DNA of 9,714 nt from Bacteroidales bacterium (GCA_003560215.1 PWIY01000129.1:1-9714); one strand, 5' to 3'. Positions 1 to 7,591 are shown, counted from the first letter of the stretch. Numbers and translations: made by a program. The notes: generated by a model from the sequence alone, not told the origin.

Positions 1-117
1 GTTGAGCCGGTCAATAATGACCTGATGTCCACTATGCACACCGTCAAAAGATCCGGTGGTAACCACCGGGTTTTTGATCTTTCCGTTTGTTTCCGATGTA
101 TGGTAATACACATTCAT
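1..117 (-). CDS. ribF: RibF, bifunctional riboflavin kinase/FAD synthetase, N-terminal 39 residues only
   Basis: Reading leftward from ATG at 117 gives 39 residues that run off the window edge. They contain NPVVTTGSFDGVHSGHQ, which matches the start of the FAD synthetase (FMN adenylyltransferase) domain of RibF. The nucleotidyltransferase HxGH motif is H28-S-G-H31, preceded by the usual GxFDGVHxGH context. RibF phosphorylates riboflavin to FMN and adenylates FMN to FAD in the cytosol. The kinase domain would lie outside the window. The gene starts 48 bp after the rex stop on the same strand, so it may be read from the hydrogenase operon or from its own promoter (candidate TATTTTTG at 132-125). 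FMN is the cofactor of HydB, but ribF is a housekeeping gene and the proximity may be chance. The family call is firm despite the short length. Confidence 0.88.
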   Translation of the reverse strand, partial: MNVYYHTSETNGKIKNPVVTTGSFDGVHSGHQVIIDRLN

Positions 118-124
118 GACAACA

Positions 125-132
125 CAAAAATA
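125..132 (-). promoter_or_regulatory. Candidate Bacteroidota -7 promoter element upstream of ribF
   Basis: The minus strand reads TATTTTTG, an exact fit to the Bacteroidota -7 consensus TAnnTTTG, ending 7 nt before the ribF ATG. That would leave a very short leader. No convincing -33 TTTG lies at the usual spacing, and such AT-rich octamers occur by chance. Confidence 0.28.
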
Positions 133-165
133 CCAATAAATGGGGAAAACCGGGCTTTTATGCCT

Positions 166-804
166 TTAATGTGTTTTCACCAGGTAAGCAAGCTTCTCCA
201 GCGATGTAACGATGTCATACTCTTCCAGGTATACATCCGGCGGAACGGTAAGCGGAACTGAGGTATAGTTCAGGATTCCCCTGATTCCGGCATCCATCAG
301 TTTTTTTGCAACAGCGTGGGTCGCTTCAGGAGCCACAGTCAGTACAGCAATGCTGACCCCTGATTCTTCAATGAATTCCCTGGTCAGTTTATTGATATGA
401 TGACAGGGTATCCCGGCCATCATCCGGTCTGTTTTCTGCAGGTCATTGTCAAAGGCAGCCACGATGGAAAGCTTCTCTCGCTTGCCGGCAAAATAGCTTG
501 TGATGGCCCGTCCGAGGTTACCCATCCCCACGATGATGATGTTCTGGCCACCGGGAGTGTCAATAATATTGCCAATCAGGGCCACAAGATCCTTGATTAC
601 GTAACCTTTGCTCTGGCTGCCTTAATAACCGATGAGCATAAGATCCCTCCGGACCTGTACAGAGGTAAGGTTCATCATTTTGGCCAGTTCATGCGAATAA
701 ATGTTGGTCTTTCCCTCCTGGATGCTGTTATAGAGGATCCGCCTGTACTGGCTTAATCTTTCAATGGTTTTACCCGGTAAGTCAGGATTCTGGTTTGGTG
801 ACAT
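166..804 (-). pseudogene. rex: Rex redox-sensing transcriptional repressor, interrupted by an in-frame TAA
   Basis: The reading frame from ATG 804 encodes 212 residues, normal for Rex, except that codon 61 is TAA (624-622). Residues 1-60 carry the N-terminal winged helix, with KTIERLSQYRRIL and the recognition region VQVRRDLMLIGY. After the stop the same frame continues as GSQSKGYVIKDL and then the Rossmann NAD(H) domain, with VGMGNLG at 92-98, to a TAA at 168-166. There is no frameshift. From memory, Bacteroidota Rex proteins have Ser or Thr here, so TCA to TAA is the simplest route. Rex represses fermentation and hydrogenase genes when NADH/NAD+ is low. An upstream TTG at 816 could also serve as start. 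It lies 23 bp after the receiver gene, last in the operon. The domain identity is firm; whether the gene is truly dead, misassembled or read through is open. Confidence 0.88.
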
Positions 805-827
805 GAATGGGAGCAATAATTGATGTT

Positions 828-1226
828 TCAGATTTTAAGCAACTTGTTGATCTCCTTCTGCAGCTGATCTTTTCGGATCCCTTTGTCCATAAAGAGGTCT
901 GCCTTGATCCATTCCTGGCCTTCCTCCGTATCCACATCAAACAGCATTCCGGTTTCTGCAGTAACCGCGGAAGCAATAATTATGGGAAGATCCGGATACT
1001 TTTGCTTGATTTTATGACAGAGGATGAAACCGGTGTCCTGATTCTCCATCATCAGATCAAGAATGGCCAGATCCGGGCGTTCTTTCTCAATAATATCTTC
1101 CGCTTCCTTCTGTGTTTCTGCCGATATTACCTCGAACCCGAGATCCTGGATGGTCATCTTCATCTGAAAGAGAAAATCGGGGTCATCATCAACAATCAGA
1201 ATGGTCTTTTTTTCCTTTGCCAACAT
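828..1226 (-). CDS. Single-domain (CheY-like) response regulator
   Basis: A 132-residue protein made up of a receiver domain alone, with no DNA-binding or enzymatic output domain. The acidic pocket is D13-D14-D15, the phosphoacceptor is D57 in LAILDLMME, the switch residue is S86 in IIIASA, and the conserved lysine is K115 in FMDKGI. The lysine is followed by Gly instead of the usual Pro. There is a longer than usual acidic loop between beta4 and beta5 (about residues 88-110). The ATG lies 7 bp after the stop of the hydrogenase-histidine kinase, which is its obvious cognate phosphodonor. Without an output domain it must act by protein contact or as a phosphorelay intermediate, possibly with the output module of the second sensor; that link is inference. 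The start has no Shine-Dalgarno sequence. Confidence 0.9.
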   Translation of the reverse strand: MLAKEKKTILIVDDDPDFLFQMKMTIQDLGFEVISAETQKEAEDIIEKERPDLAILDLMMENQDTGFILCHKIKQKYPDLPIIIASAVTAETGMLFDVDTEEGQEWIKADLFMDKGIRKDQLQKEINKLLKI

Positions 1227-1233
1227 GACGGTC

Positions 1234-3300
1234 TTATTTAATGGTATTTAAATCCTTGTCTGCTACATTTTCGGTTTGCTTACTAATGCTCTCAGCCCTC
1301 CTGGGAAGCGTGAGGTAAAATGTGGTTCCTGTGGGTCCCGCTTTGGGATCCGCATTGGAATCTACTTTCAAGGTACCGCGATGCATTTTCACGATCCCGT
1401 AGATAATCGGTAGTCCGAGGCCTGTTCCCTGCCCTTTTTCCTTGGTGGTAAAAAAGGGTTCAAACATTTTGTCCATGTTTTGTTTTGAAATACCCGTACC
1501 TGTATCCTGTATGCGAATGTAGAAGGCATCCTCACCTTCCTTGTCATCCACTTTCACGGTCAGTTCACCACCCATGGGCATGGCGTCCACCGAATTTTTA
1601 AACAGGTTGGAAAAAACCTGAACCATCTGGCTCTGGTCACATTCGATCACCGGGTTCTGTGCATTGATCCGGATATCCAGATCAATATTCTTTGGCATGA
1701 CAAAAGCCTTCAAGCCGTTGTCAATGAGCTTTTTAATGTTGACCTGATCAATGACCACCTTGGTTTTTCTTGCAAAATTCAACAGCCCGCCCACGATGTT
1801 CTTACAGCGGTCTGCCTGCTCTACGATCATTTTCAGGTCGTTGTAAAAGGGGGATTCCGGATCCATTTCATCCAGCAGAATGTGGCTGTACATGATCACC
1901 ACACCCAGCGGGTTATTCACCTCGTGGGCAATCCCTGCTGCCATCTGCCCCATGTTGGCAAGCTTCTCGCTTTGTTTCAGGGCAGCCTGGGTTGAAGCCA
2001 GCTTATTGTTGGATACATCCAGTTCCCGGATATAGTCATGCAGCTGCTCAATGGTATGCGGCAGGCACATCTCGGTTTCGGCCAGCCCCTGAATGATGGA
2101 AATGGCATGTTCATAACAGGTATCGTAACCGCAGGCGCCACAATTCAGCTCATCCGCCGGCTCATTCTTCCCGATCTTCTTCAGTACTTTACGAATTTCT
2201 TCCTCATCCGGCAAGTGGGGGAAACGCTGGTCATCTGCCTCAAAACTCCTGCCAAGGTCAAGCTTCAGGTAGGTTTCAAGGTTTTTTTGCCAGTTCTCCA
2301 CATCTATTTTATCAAAACGTCTTTTCGCAAAATTGGAAATGCTTTTCCGCTTATAGAAGAATTTACTCCTGGTGCTCATCCCCGGGCCATTGATACATCC
2401 ATTACAGCACAGCAGGTCAAACATTTTTGCGTCCAGATAACCTTCTTCAAATTCACGAAGAACCTCAATGATGTCGTGTCGTCCTTCGGCCACAACGATA
2501 TCACCTTTCACAAAATCTTCATCCAGGTCAACGGTTTGCAGCATTCCGCCGCTGATGGGAAAGATTGCACCTTTTCCGGCCACCGGCGGGTCAAAATCTG
2601 TTGCCTCCACATCTTCTTCCTTTACCCCTTTTTCAGCAAACATTCGCCGGAGCTCCACAAAAGAAATCACCTCATCGATCAGCCCTTCAAATTGCGACTC
2701 GGAGGCTTCAACTTTTTTGGCGATGCAAGGCCCGATAAATACGATGCGCAGATCATCCCCGTACTTCTTTTTCAGCACTTTGGCGGTTGCAACCATCGGT
2801 GAGACCACCTGAATCAGGGAATCTATGATCTGCGGATGATGTTTTTCCACATAACTCACAATGGCTGGGCAGCTTGTTGAAATCAGCGTACGATTGTGCC
2901 CGTCCTGCAGCATGTCCTTGTATTTGCTGGCAATCAGCTCTGCCCCGAAAGCGACCTCATTCACATAGGTAAAACCCAGTGCCTTGACCATCCCCACAAA
3001 CCGTTGGTGAGATTCAATGTCGGTAAACTCTCCCGAAATACTCGGGGCAACAATGGCCGCCACCTTTTGATCACCATTCAGCAGCTTTTTCACTTTGTCG
3101 ATGGAAAAAGCAAACATTTTGGCATCCCGGCTGCAAACCCGGATGCAGTTGCCACAGGTAATACAGCGTTCAGGAATGATCTCAGCCTGTCCGCCTTCGA
3201 TCTTAATGGCTTTGGCCGGGCATTCTCGCACACAGGTATAGCATACCCTGCAACGATCTTTGACCGTATATATAATATTTGATGGTTCTTTTTCAGGCAT
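1234..3300 (-). CDS. Sensory [FeFe]-hydrogenase-like protein fused to a histidine kinase (group C type)
   Basis: A 688-residue predicted cytosolic sensor. In order: two [4Fe-4S] ferredoxin motifs (C17, C20, C23, C27 and C46, C49, C52, C56); an H-cluster domain (about 75-330) with L1 STSCPA (C144), L2 GPCIAKKVE (C192, K195) and L3 CCNGCINGPG (C298, C302); a Fes-type [4Fe-4S] motif (C387, C390, C395, C412); a HisKA dimerisation helix with H459 in AHEVNNPLG; and an HATPase with N569, D599 in DTGTGIS and GQGTGLGL. All four H-cluster cysteines are present, but the catalytic proton-relay cysteine (C299 in Clostridium CpI) is S143. This is the known pattern of sensory hydrogenases. It probably reads H2 or redox state and phosphorylates the receiver encoded 7 bp downstream. 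There are no membrane segments. It is the only gene in the operon with a strong Shine-Dalgarno sequence. Confidence 0.93.
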   Translation of the reverse strand: MPEKEPSNIIYTVKDRCRVCYTCVRECPAKAIKIEGGQAEIIPERCITCGNCIRVCSRDAKMFAFSIDKVKKLLNGDQKVAAIVAPSISGEFTDIESHQRFVGMVKALGFTYVNEVAFGAELIASKYKDMLQDGHNRTLISTSCPAIVSYVEKHHPQIIDSLIQVVSPMVATAKVLKKKYGDDLRIVFIGPCIAKKVEASESQFEGLIDEVISFVELRRMFAEKGVKEEDVEATDFDPPVAGKGAIFPISGGMLQTVDLDEDFVKGDIVVAEGRHDIIEVLREFEEGYLDAKMFDLLCCNGCINGPGMSTRSKFFYKRKSISNFAKRRFDKIDVENWQKNLETYLKLDLGRSFEADDQRFPHLPDEEEIRKVLKKIGKNEPADELNCGACGYDTCYEHAISIIQGLAETEMCLPHTIEQLHDYIRELDVSNNKLASTQAALKQSEKLANMGQMAAGIAHEVNNPLGVVIMYSHILLDEMDPESPFYNDLKMIVEQADRCKNIVGGLLNFARKTKVVIDQVNIKKLIDNGLKAFVMPKNIDLDIRINAQNPVIECDQSQMVQVFSNLFKNSVDAMPMGGELTVKVDDKEGEDAFYIRIQDTGTGISKQNMDKMFEPFFTTKEKGQGTGLGLPIIYGIVKMHRGTLKVDSNADPKAGPTGTTFYLTLPRRAESISKQTENVADKDLNTIK

Positions 3301-3304
3301 AGGC

Positions 3305-3310
3305 CCTCCT
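3305..3310 (-). promoter_or_regulatory. Strong Shine-Dalgarno sequence for the sensor kinase
   Basis: The minus strand reads AGGAGG, then GCCT, then the ATG at 3300. This fixes the start of the hydrogenase-histidine kinase. The other starts checked in the window (hydC, hydA, the receiver, rex and the rightward pair) have AT-rich leaders without such a motif, as is usual in Bacteroidota. Confidence 0.7.
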
Positions 3311-3319
3311 TTAATTTAA

Positions 3320-5047
3320 TTAATCAGACGATCTGTCGGTAAAGACAGGTTTTAGCCAGGTTTCCGCCAATTCATTGCCGGGCTTCAGTCTTCCGTCTTT
3401 AAACATATCATTGACAGCGGAATTTTCCCTGGCATACTTTTTCCCTGCTGATTTTTCCATTTCCAGGCATACCTTTTTTCTGGCCCTGGACATTTCAAAG
3501 CCCCTGCTGACCGGCTGTCCTCCACCGCCGACACATCCGTCAAGGCAGGCCATCACCTCAAGATAGTGGATGTCATCCCTGCCCTCCTGTTTCAGATGCT
3601 GCAAATAATGTTCCGCTTCTGATATGCTGCTTACCCACGCAAAGCCCAGCTGCTTACCCCCGATGGTCAGTTTTGTTTCACGTCTGCCCGTCATATTTTT
3701 GGGCGGATTGAATTTGAATTTTTCCTTCTTGTCATTGCCCGTCAGGTAAAACAGCTGTTCTGCAACTGCTTCTGCCTTTCCACCGGAATATCCGTGTTTC
3801 CAGGCAACAGCTGAAGCTTCGTTATAGGGTTCGTCCAGATCATCCTCATTCATTTGCACAAGATCCAGGCCAAAACTGCGTAAGAGCTGAAACAGTTCAC
3901 GAACTGTAAGTACCGCATCAATTTCCGAAACACCCTTATGGGTATTTTCCTCCCTGGATGACTCATATTTGTTTCCTGCACAGGGTGTCACCGATACACT
4001 GAAAATGTTTTCCCTGTCCAGATCATGCTTTTCAGCGCAGAAAATCTTTGCCATGGTTCCCATGATCTGCTGGGGAGATTTTACCGGAGATAACTGATCG
4101 AGGATCTCCGGGTGATGATCCTCCGCATAACGCACCCATGCCGGACAACAGGAAGATACCAGCGGAAAGACGCTGTCTTCATTTTCGAGCCTGGCTTTCA
4201 GGATACTGGCTTCCTCCAGGATATTGACATCACTGGCAAAACCCAGATTGAATATCCGGGAAGCCCCGCATCGCTTCAACGCATAGGTAATCCGTTGCAT
4301 GGCAAGGTGGCGCGATTTCATTTTCAGTTCCGCAGCTACGGAAGCACCGACTGATGGACTGAGGTGAAATACCACCATTTTATCCTTGCTGCCAAGGGCA
4401 GTTTGCACTTTTTCAATGTGGGAGATATCGATCAGTGCAGCCGTCGGACAAACCTGAATACACTGACCGCAATGAATACAGGTAGAAACATTCAAACCCT
4501 TATTGAATGCACTGTTCACAGTGGTCTGATTGCCACGGGATATAAAATCAAGGGCGGTCACCACCTGAACTTCTTCGCACATCCTCACGCAACGGCTGCA
4601 CAAAACACATTTGGCAGGATCGCGTGCAACACTCGGGCTTGAGTAGTCCGGATAAAGGGTATTTTTTTCTCCGTAATATTTTCTTTCCTTGATGTTCATC
4701 TCCTCTGCCAGCGACTGTAATTCACAATGTCCGTTGCGAACACAGTAAAGGCAATCATCCGGATGGTTTGAAAGCAATAGTTCCACAAGGGATTTTCTTG
4801 CACGAAGCACCCTTTGTGAATTGGTACTGACTTTCATTCCTTTTTCCACCTGGGAGGAACAGGAGGTCACCAGATCTTTCCTGCCTTCCACTTCAACCAC
4901 ACACAGGCGACAGGCACCCGTGGGTGAAAAACGGTTCATATGGCAAAGGGTGGGGACTTTGATTCCGTTCCTGGTCAGTGCCGTCAGCAGGCTTTCCCCT
5001 TCCCTGACATCAATCTGGTTTTTATTGACTTCTATCTGATAATCCAT
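3320..5047 (-). CDS. hydA: [FeFe]-hydrogenase catalytic subunit HydA (group A, trimeric bifurcating type)
   Basis: Starting at ATG 5047 gives 575 residues, almost the length of Clostridium CpI. An upstream TTG (5137) or ATG (5083) would overlap hydB by up to 74 bp and lie before the ferredoxin fold, so they are less likely. In order: a plant-type [2Fe-2S] domain (C35, C46, C49, C63); a His-ligated [4Fe-4S] motif (H95, C99, C102, C108); two [4Fe-4S] motifs (C147, C150, C153, C157 and C190, C193, C196, C200); and the H-domain with L1 SSCCPAW (relay C300, ligand C301), KSPQQ, L2 TPCAGNKYE (C356) and L3 MACLDGCVGGGGQP (C501, C505). It reduces protons or oxidises H2, exchanging electrons with HydBC. 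Oddity: in L2 the usual Met (CpI M353) is T354 and the usual Lys (CpI K358) is N359. It starts 16 bp after hydB. No H-cluster maturase (HydE, HydF, HydG) is in the window. Confidence 0.95.
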   Translation of the reverse strand: MDYQIEVNKNQIDVREGESLLTALTRNGIKVPTLCHMNRFSPTGACRLCVVEVEGRKDLVTSCSSQVEKGMKVSTNSQRVLRARKSLVELLLSNHPDDCLYCVRNGHCELQSLAEEMNIKERKYYGEKNTLYPDYSSPSVARDPAKCVLCSRCVRMCEEVQVVTALDFISRGNQTTVNSAFNKGLNVSTCIHCGQCIQVCPTAALIDISHIEKVQTALGSKDKMVVFHLSPSVGASVAAELKMKSRHLAMQRITYALKRCGASRIFNLGFASDVNILEEASILKARLENEDSVFPLVSSCCPAWVRYAEDHHPEILDQLSPVKSPQQIMGTMAKIFCAEKHDLDRENIFSVSVTPCAGNKYESSREENTHKGVSEIDAVLTVRELFQLLRSFGLDLVQMNEDDLDEPYNEASAVAWKHGYSGGKAEAVAEQLFYLTGNDKKEKFKFNPPKNMTGRRETKLTIGGKQLGFAWVSSISEAEHYLQHLKQEGRDDIHYLEVMACLDGCVGGGGQPVSRGFEMSRARKKVCLEMEKSAGKKYARENSAVNDMFKDGRLKPGNELAETWLKPVFTDRSSD

Positions 5048-5063
5048 AATATAAGCGCTGACA

Positions 5064-7013
5064 TTATTTAATAACGACTGCATTGAATTTGCAAACGTCG
5101 TAACAGGTGCCGCAGGCAATACATTTCTCCTGCACAATAAAATGCGGATATCTTGGTGATCCGATTATGGCATCCATCGGACATTTTTTAAAGCAAGCCG
5201 TGCAACCCGTACAGGCATCCACATCGATGTAATATACCTGCAAATCTGTACAAACATTGGCATGGCATTTCCGCTCAAAAATATGCGCTTCAAACTCATC
5301 CCTGAAAAATTTCAGGGTATTCAGCACGGCATTGGGCGAAGATTTTCCAAGAGAACAAAGGGATGTATCCTTGATCACGGCGGCCAGGCCCTTGAGCTGC
5401 ATCACCCCCTTGAAACGTTCAAGCGTCTGAAAAGAGTTGTTCTCCGAAGGACGGCTGGTGGCATTTTCCATCACCTCCAGCATTCTGGCGGTTCCCTCCC
5501 TGCAGGGAATACATTGCCCGCAACTCTCTTTTTTAAAAAAGGCGGTAAAGAATTTGGCCAGATCGACCATACAAACCGTTTCATCCAGAACGACACAGGC
5601 TCCGCTGCCCAATACGCCCCCGATGCGGTTCAGGTCATCATAATCAACCCTGGTATCAAGGTTTTCGTTGGTGATGAAACTTCCGCTGTTAATCCCCAGT
5701 ACAATCCCTTTAAATGCTTTATCATTTTTTACCCCACCCCCTATTTTATGCACAATATCCTCAAAAGGGGTTCCCATGGGAACTTCAACAGTTCCGTAGC
5801 GGTTAATCTTGCCTGAGAGCGTGAAAAGCTTGGTTCCCTTGCTGCTTTCAGAACCGGTCTCACGGAACCAGTCAGGTCCATGCCGGAGAATCAGCGGTAT
5901 GTTGAATAAGGTCTCCACATTGTTGACCACGGTGGGCTTATTCCACAATCCACGCTCAGGCGGGTAAGGGGGCTTGAAAGCAGGAATGGCCCTTTTTCCT
6001 TCAAGGCTTTTGTTCAGGGCGGTTTCCTCGCCGCAGATAAAGGCCCTTGCGCCTCTTCTCAGTACAATCTCAATATTTACCCCGGAGCCGAGTATATCAT
6101 GACCGGTCAGCCCGAAGGAGCGGGCTTCTTCCAAAGCTTTCTCAAGACGTTCTCCGGCAAGTACAGATTCTTTTCGCAGAAAAATGTATGCTTTATTGGC
6201 ACCGGTGGCATAAGCGCCAATAAGGGCCGCTTCAATGAGTCTGTGCGGATTGCTTTCGATAATGGCCCTGTTCATGTAACTGCCCGGGTCACTCTCCACC
6301 GCATTGCAGACAAAATATTTCTGGTCACTGGTGGCCCGGGATGCGGCAAGCCACTTTTTGCCGGTTGAGAAGGCTCCTCCTCCCCTGCCTGTCAGTCCGC
6401 TGGCTTCAACCTTCTCACAGACCTGTAAAGGGGTGAACCGTGCAATACAGTCTGAAAATGCCGCGTAACCACCCCTGGCAATGTAGGCGGAAACAGAAAC
6501 AGGGTCGATCCTTCCGCAATTGGAAGTAAGCATTTTATGTTGTCCGGCAAAAAAGGGATGGTCTTCCATGTACGGCACCTGCTCCCATTCCCGCAGTATC
6601 GGGCTCTTGTACTGACCGGTAAGGGGAAGGTCCGGAAGGGTATGGTTCAGTACATCATCAAGTAAAAGCTGCACTTTGTCTTCTGTAACCGAGGCAAAAG
6701 ACAGGCGGGTTTTTCCCGGCACCTGAATGTCCACCACAGGTTCTGCCTGGCAGAGTCCCATGCAACCCCCTTCAATCAGTTCTGCATCAATGCCATGTTC
6801 TTCAAGGTATGTCCGGATACTCCGGTAGGTTTTTTCAGCACCGGCAATACGGCCGCATGTGGCCATCCCCACATAAATCAATGTTTTTTCAATCCGCTCC
6901 CCGGCAATATAAGACAAAGGCTTTTTCAGGTCAGTGTCTGCATCCCTGTCAGGATTCAATAAAACCTTGCTGATCAGAAAATCACGTGTATCGTCCAGAT
7001 TACTCGAGGTCAT
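5064..7013 (-). CDS. hydB: HydB, NuoF-like flavoprotein subunit of the NAD-linked [FeFe]-hydrogenase
   Basis: A 649-residue subunit that binds FMN and NAD(H) and, in the HydABC family, is the electron-bifurcation site. In order: an N-terminal thioredoxin-like [2Fe-2S] domain (C53, then C84-x3-C88); the NuoF core with FMN loop GRGGGAFSTGKKW (209-221), nucleotide segment NAVESDPGSY (237-246) and CGEETAL (328-334); the N3-type [4Fe-4S] ligands in SCGQCIPC (C498, C501, C504) with C553; a C583/C588 cysteine pair; and two C-terminal [4Fe-4S] ferredoxin motifs (C601, C604, C607, C611 and C631, C634, C637, C641). The extra terminal domains separate it from complex I NuoF and fit HydB/HndC. Position 239 is Val where family members usually have Asp (NADE). 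The ATG overlaps the hydC stop as ATGA, which suggests translational coupling. Confidence 0.95.
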   Translation of the reverse strand: MTSSNLDDTRDFLISKVLLNPDRDADTDLKKPLSYIAGERIEKTLIYVGMATCGRIAGAEKTYRSIRTYLEEHGIDAELIEGGCMGLCQAEPVVDIQVPGKTRLSFASVTEDKVQLLLDDVLNHTLPDLPLTGQYKSPILREWEQVPYMEDHPFFAGQHKMLTSNCGRIDPVSVSAYIARGGYAAFSDCIARFTPLQVCEKVEASGLTGRGGGAFSTGKKWLAASRATSDQKYFVCNAVESDPGSYMNRAIIESNPHRLIEAALIGAYATGANKAYIFLRKESVLAGERLEKALEEARSFGLTGHDILGSGVNIEIVLRRGARAFICGEETALNKSLEGKRAIPAFKPPYPPERGLWNKPTVVNNVETLFNIPLILRHGPDWFRETGSESSKGTKLFTLSGKINRYGTVEVPMGTPFEDIVHKIGGGVKNDKAFKGIVLGINSGSFITNENLDTRVDYDDLNRIGGVLGSGACVVLDETVCMVDLAKFFTAFFKKESCGQCIPCREGTARMLEVMENATSRPSENNSFQTLERFKGVMQLKGLAAVIKDTSLCSLGKSSPNAVLNTLKFFRDEFEAHIFERKCHANVCTDLQVYYIDVDACTGCTACFKKCPMDAIIGSPRYPHFIVQEKCIACGTCYDVCKFNAVVIK

Positions 7014-7483
7014 ATGGCGGTATTTTCTTTTTCCCTGAATGACTCAATAAGGGCTTTCAAAGAATCCAGGGTTACATTGGTGTAAAATTGATCATTTACT
7101 TCAATCACCGGGGCCAGGCCACAGGCTCCGATACAGCTGACCAGCTCCATGCTGAACAACCCTTCCTTGTCAGTTTCTCCTTCTTTCACTTTCAGCTGTT
7201 TTTCAAGCTCCCTGATCAGCATACCGGTACCGGCCACATGACAGGCAGATCCGTGACAAACACGAAAATGATACTTGCCGGTTGCGGTAAAACGAAAGTT
7301 GTCATAAAAAGTAGCTACCCCGTAAATTTTGTTGGTGCTGATATCAAGGTAACGACCTACTGCGGAAATGATCTTTTCGGAAAGATATCCTTCCCTGTCC
7401 TGAATAGCTTGTAAAAGGGGAATAAGATCCTCCCGTTTTTTATTTGGAAACTGCTCAAAAAAGTGCCCCAGTTCTTCTTCCAT
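7010..7483 (-). CDS. hydC: HydC, NuoE-like [2Fe-2S] subunit of the NAD-linked [FeFe]-hydrogenase
   Basis: A 157-residue protein of NuoE/HydC length. An N-terminal helical bundle (about 1-65, including the KIYGVATFY segment) is followed by a thioredoxin-like [2Fe-2S] domain with ligands C76 and C81 (CHGSAC) and C117 and C121 (CIGAC). In HydABC it docks on HydB and carries one [2Fe-2S] cluster. It is the first gene of the leftward operon, and its stop overlaps the hydB start by 4 bp (ATGA). No Shine-Dalgarno sequence precedes ATG 7483. The 5' region holds a Rex-like site and a palindrome. HndA is another name for the same role in NADP-linked hydrogenases; the sequence alone does not decide NAD versus NADP. 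A complex I NuoE is unlikely given the neighbours. Confidence 0.94.
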   Translation of the reverse strand: MEEELGHFFEQFPNKKREDLIPLLQAIQDREGYLSEKIISAVGRYLDISTNKIYGVATFYDNFRFTATGKYHFRVCHGSACHVAGTGMLIRELEKQLKVKEGETDKEGLFSMELVSCIGACGLAPVIEVNDQFYTNVTLDSLKALIESFREKENTAI

Positions 7484-7493
7484 ACAATCAATG

Positions 7494-7511
7494 TTGATAT
7501 TTTATTCACAA
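7494..7511 (-). promoter_or_regulatory. Candidate Rex operator, hydC-proximal (one perfect half)
   Basis: The plus strand reads TTGATATTTTATTCACAA. The right half TTCACAA is a perfect half-site of the Rex operator TTGTGAA-N4-TTCACAA, and the left half matches 4 of 7. It lies 10 bp upstream of the hydC ATG, in the leader or at the promoter. Rex control of hydrogenase operons is established in other bacteria, but the asymmetry keeps this tentative. Confidence 0.4.
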
Positions 7512-7555
7512 CCCTTGAACATACGGGTTAAAAGTATAAAATATAATCATATGCA

Positions 7556-7578
7556 GGATCATTTTGCCAAAATAATCC
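7556..7578. promoter_or_regulatory. Near-perfect 23-bp palindrome, candidate operator
   Basis: The arms are GGATCATTTTG (7556-7566) and CAAAATAATCC (7568-7578) around a single central C. The reverse complement of the right arm differs from the left arm at one base. It sits just downstream of the candidate leftward -7 element, where a repressor would block hydC transcription. No T-run follows on either strand, so an intrinsic terminator is unlikely. The binding protein is not recognised. Confidence 0.6.
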
Positions 7579-7583
7579 CAAAA

Positions 7584-7591
7584 CAAAGATA
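7584..7591 (-). promoter_or_regulatory. Candidate -7 promoter element for the hydCBA operon
   Basis: The minus strand reads TATCTTTG, an exact match to TAnnTTTG. Transcription would begin near 7577-7579, giving a leader of about 95 nt that contains the palindrome and the hydC-proximal Rex-like site. No TTTG is found at the usual -33 spacing. Confidence 0.33.

Noticed and set aside
25..261. A 78-codon plus-strand ORF at the left edge
   Set aside because: Its first half is antisense to the ribF start, which has the HxGH motif, and its second half is antisense to the 3' end of rex.
622..624. Genetic code reassignment or programmed recoding of TAA in rex
   Set aside because: TAA terminates hydB, hydA and the sensor kinase at family-appropriate ends. 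No recoding signal or stem-loop was recognised beside the codon.
2038..2802. A 254-codon plus-strand ORF inside the sensor kinase region
   Set aside because: It is antisense to the well-supported ferredoxin/H-cluster coding sequence, has low-complexity composition and no recognisable domain. Other long opposite-strand frames (for example 5262-5816 and 807-1241) are the same kind of shadow.
5048..5137. An upstream-extended start for HydA (TTG 5137 or ATG 5083)
   Set aside because: It overlaps the hydB coding end by up to 74 bp, and the added residues precede the [2Fe-2S] fold without similarity. ATG 5047 begins exactly at the domain.
5064..7483. hydB/hydC as NuoF/NuoE of respiratory complex I
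   Set aside because: HydB has the extra N-terminal thioredoxin-like and C-terminal two-cluster ferredoxin domains, is followed by an [FeFe]-hydrogenase, and no other nuo genes are present.
7556..7578. Palindrome as an intrinsic terminator
   Set aside because: It lies between divergent promoters, its arms are AT-rich, and no T-run follows on either strand.
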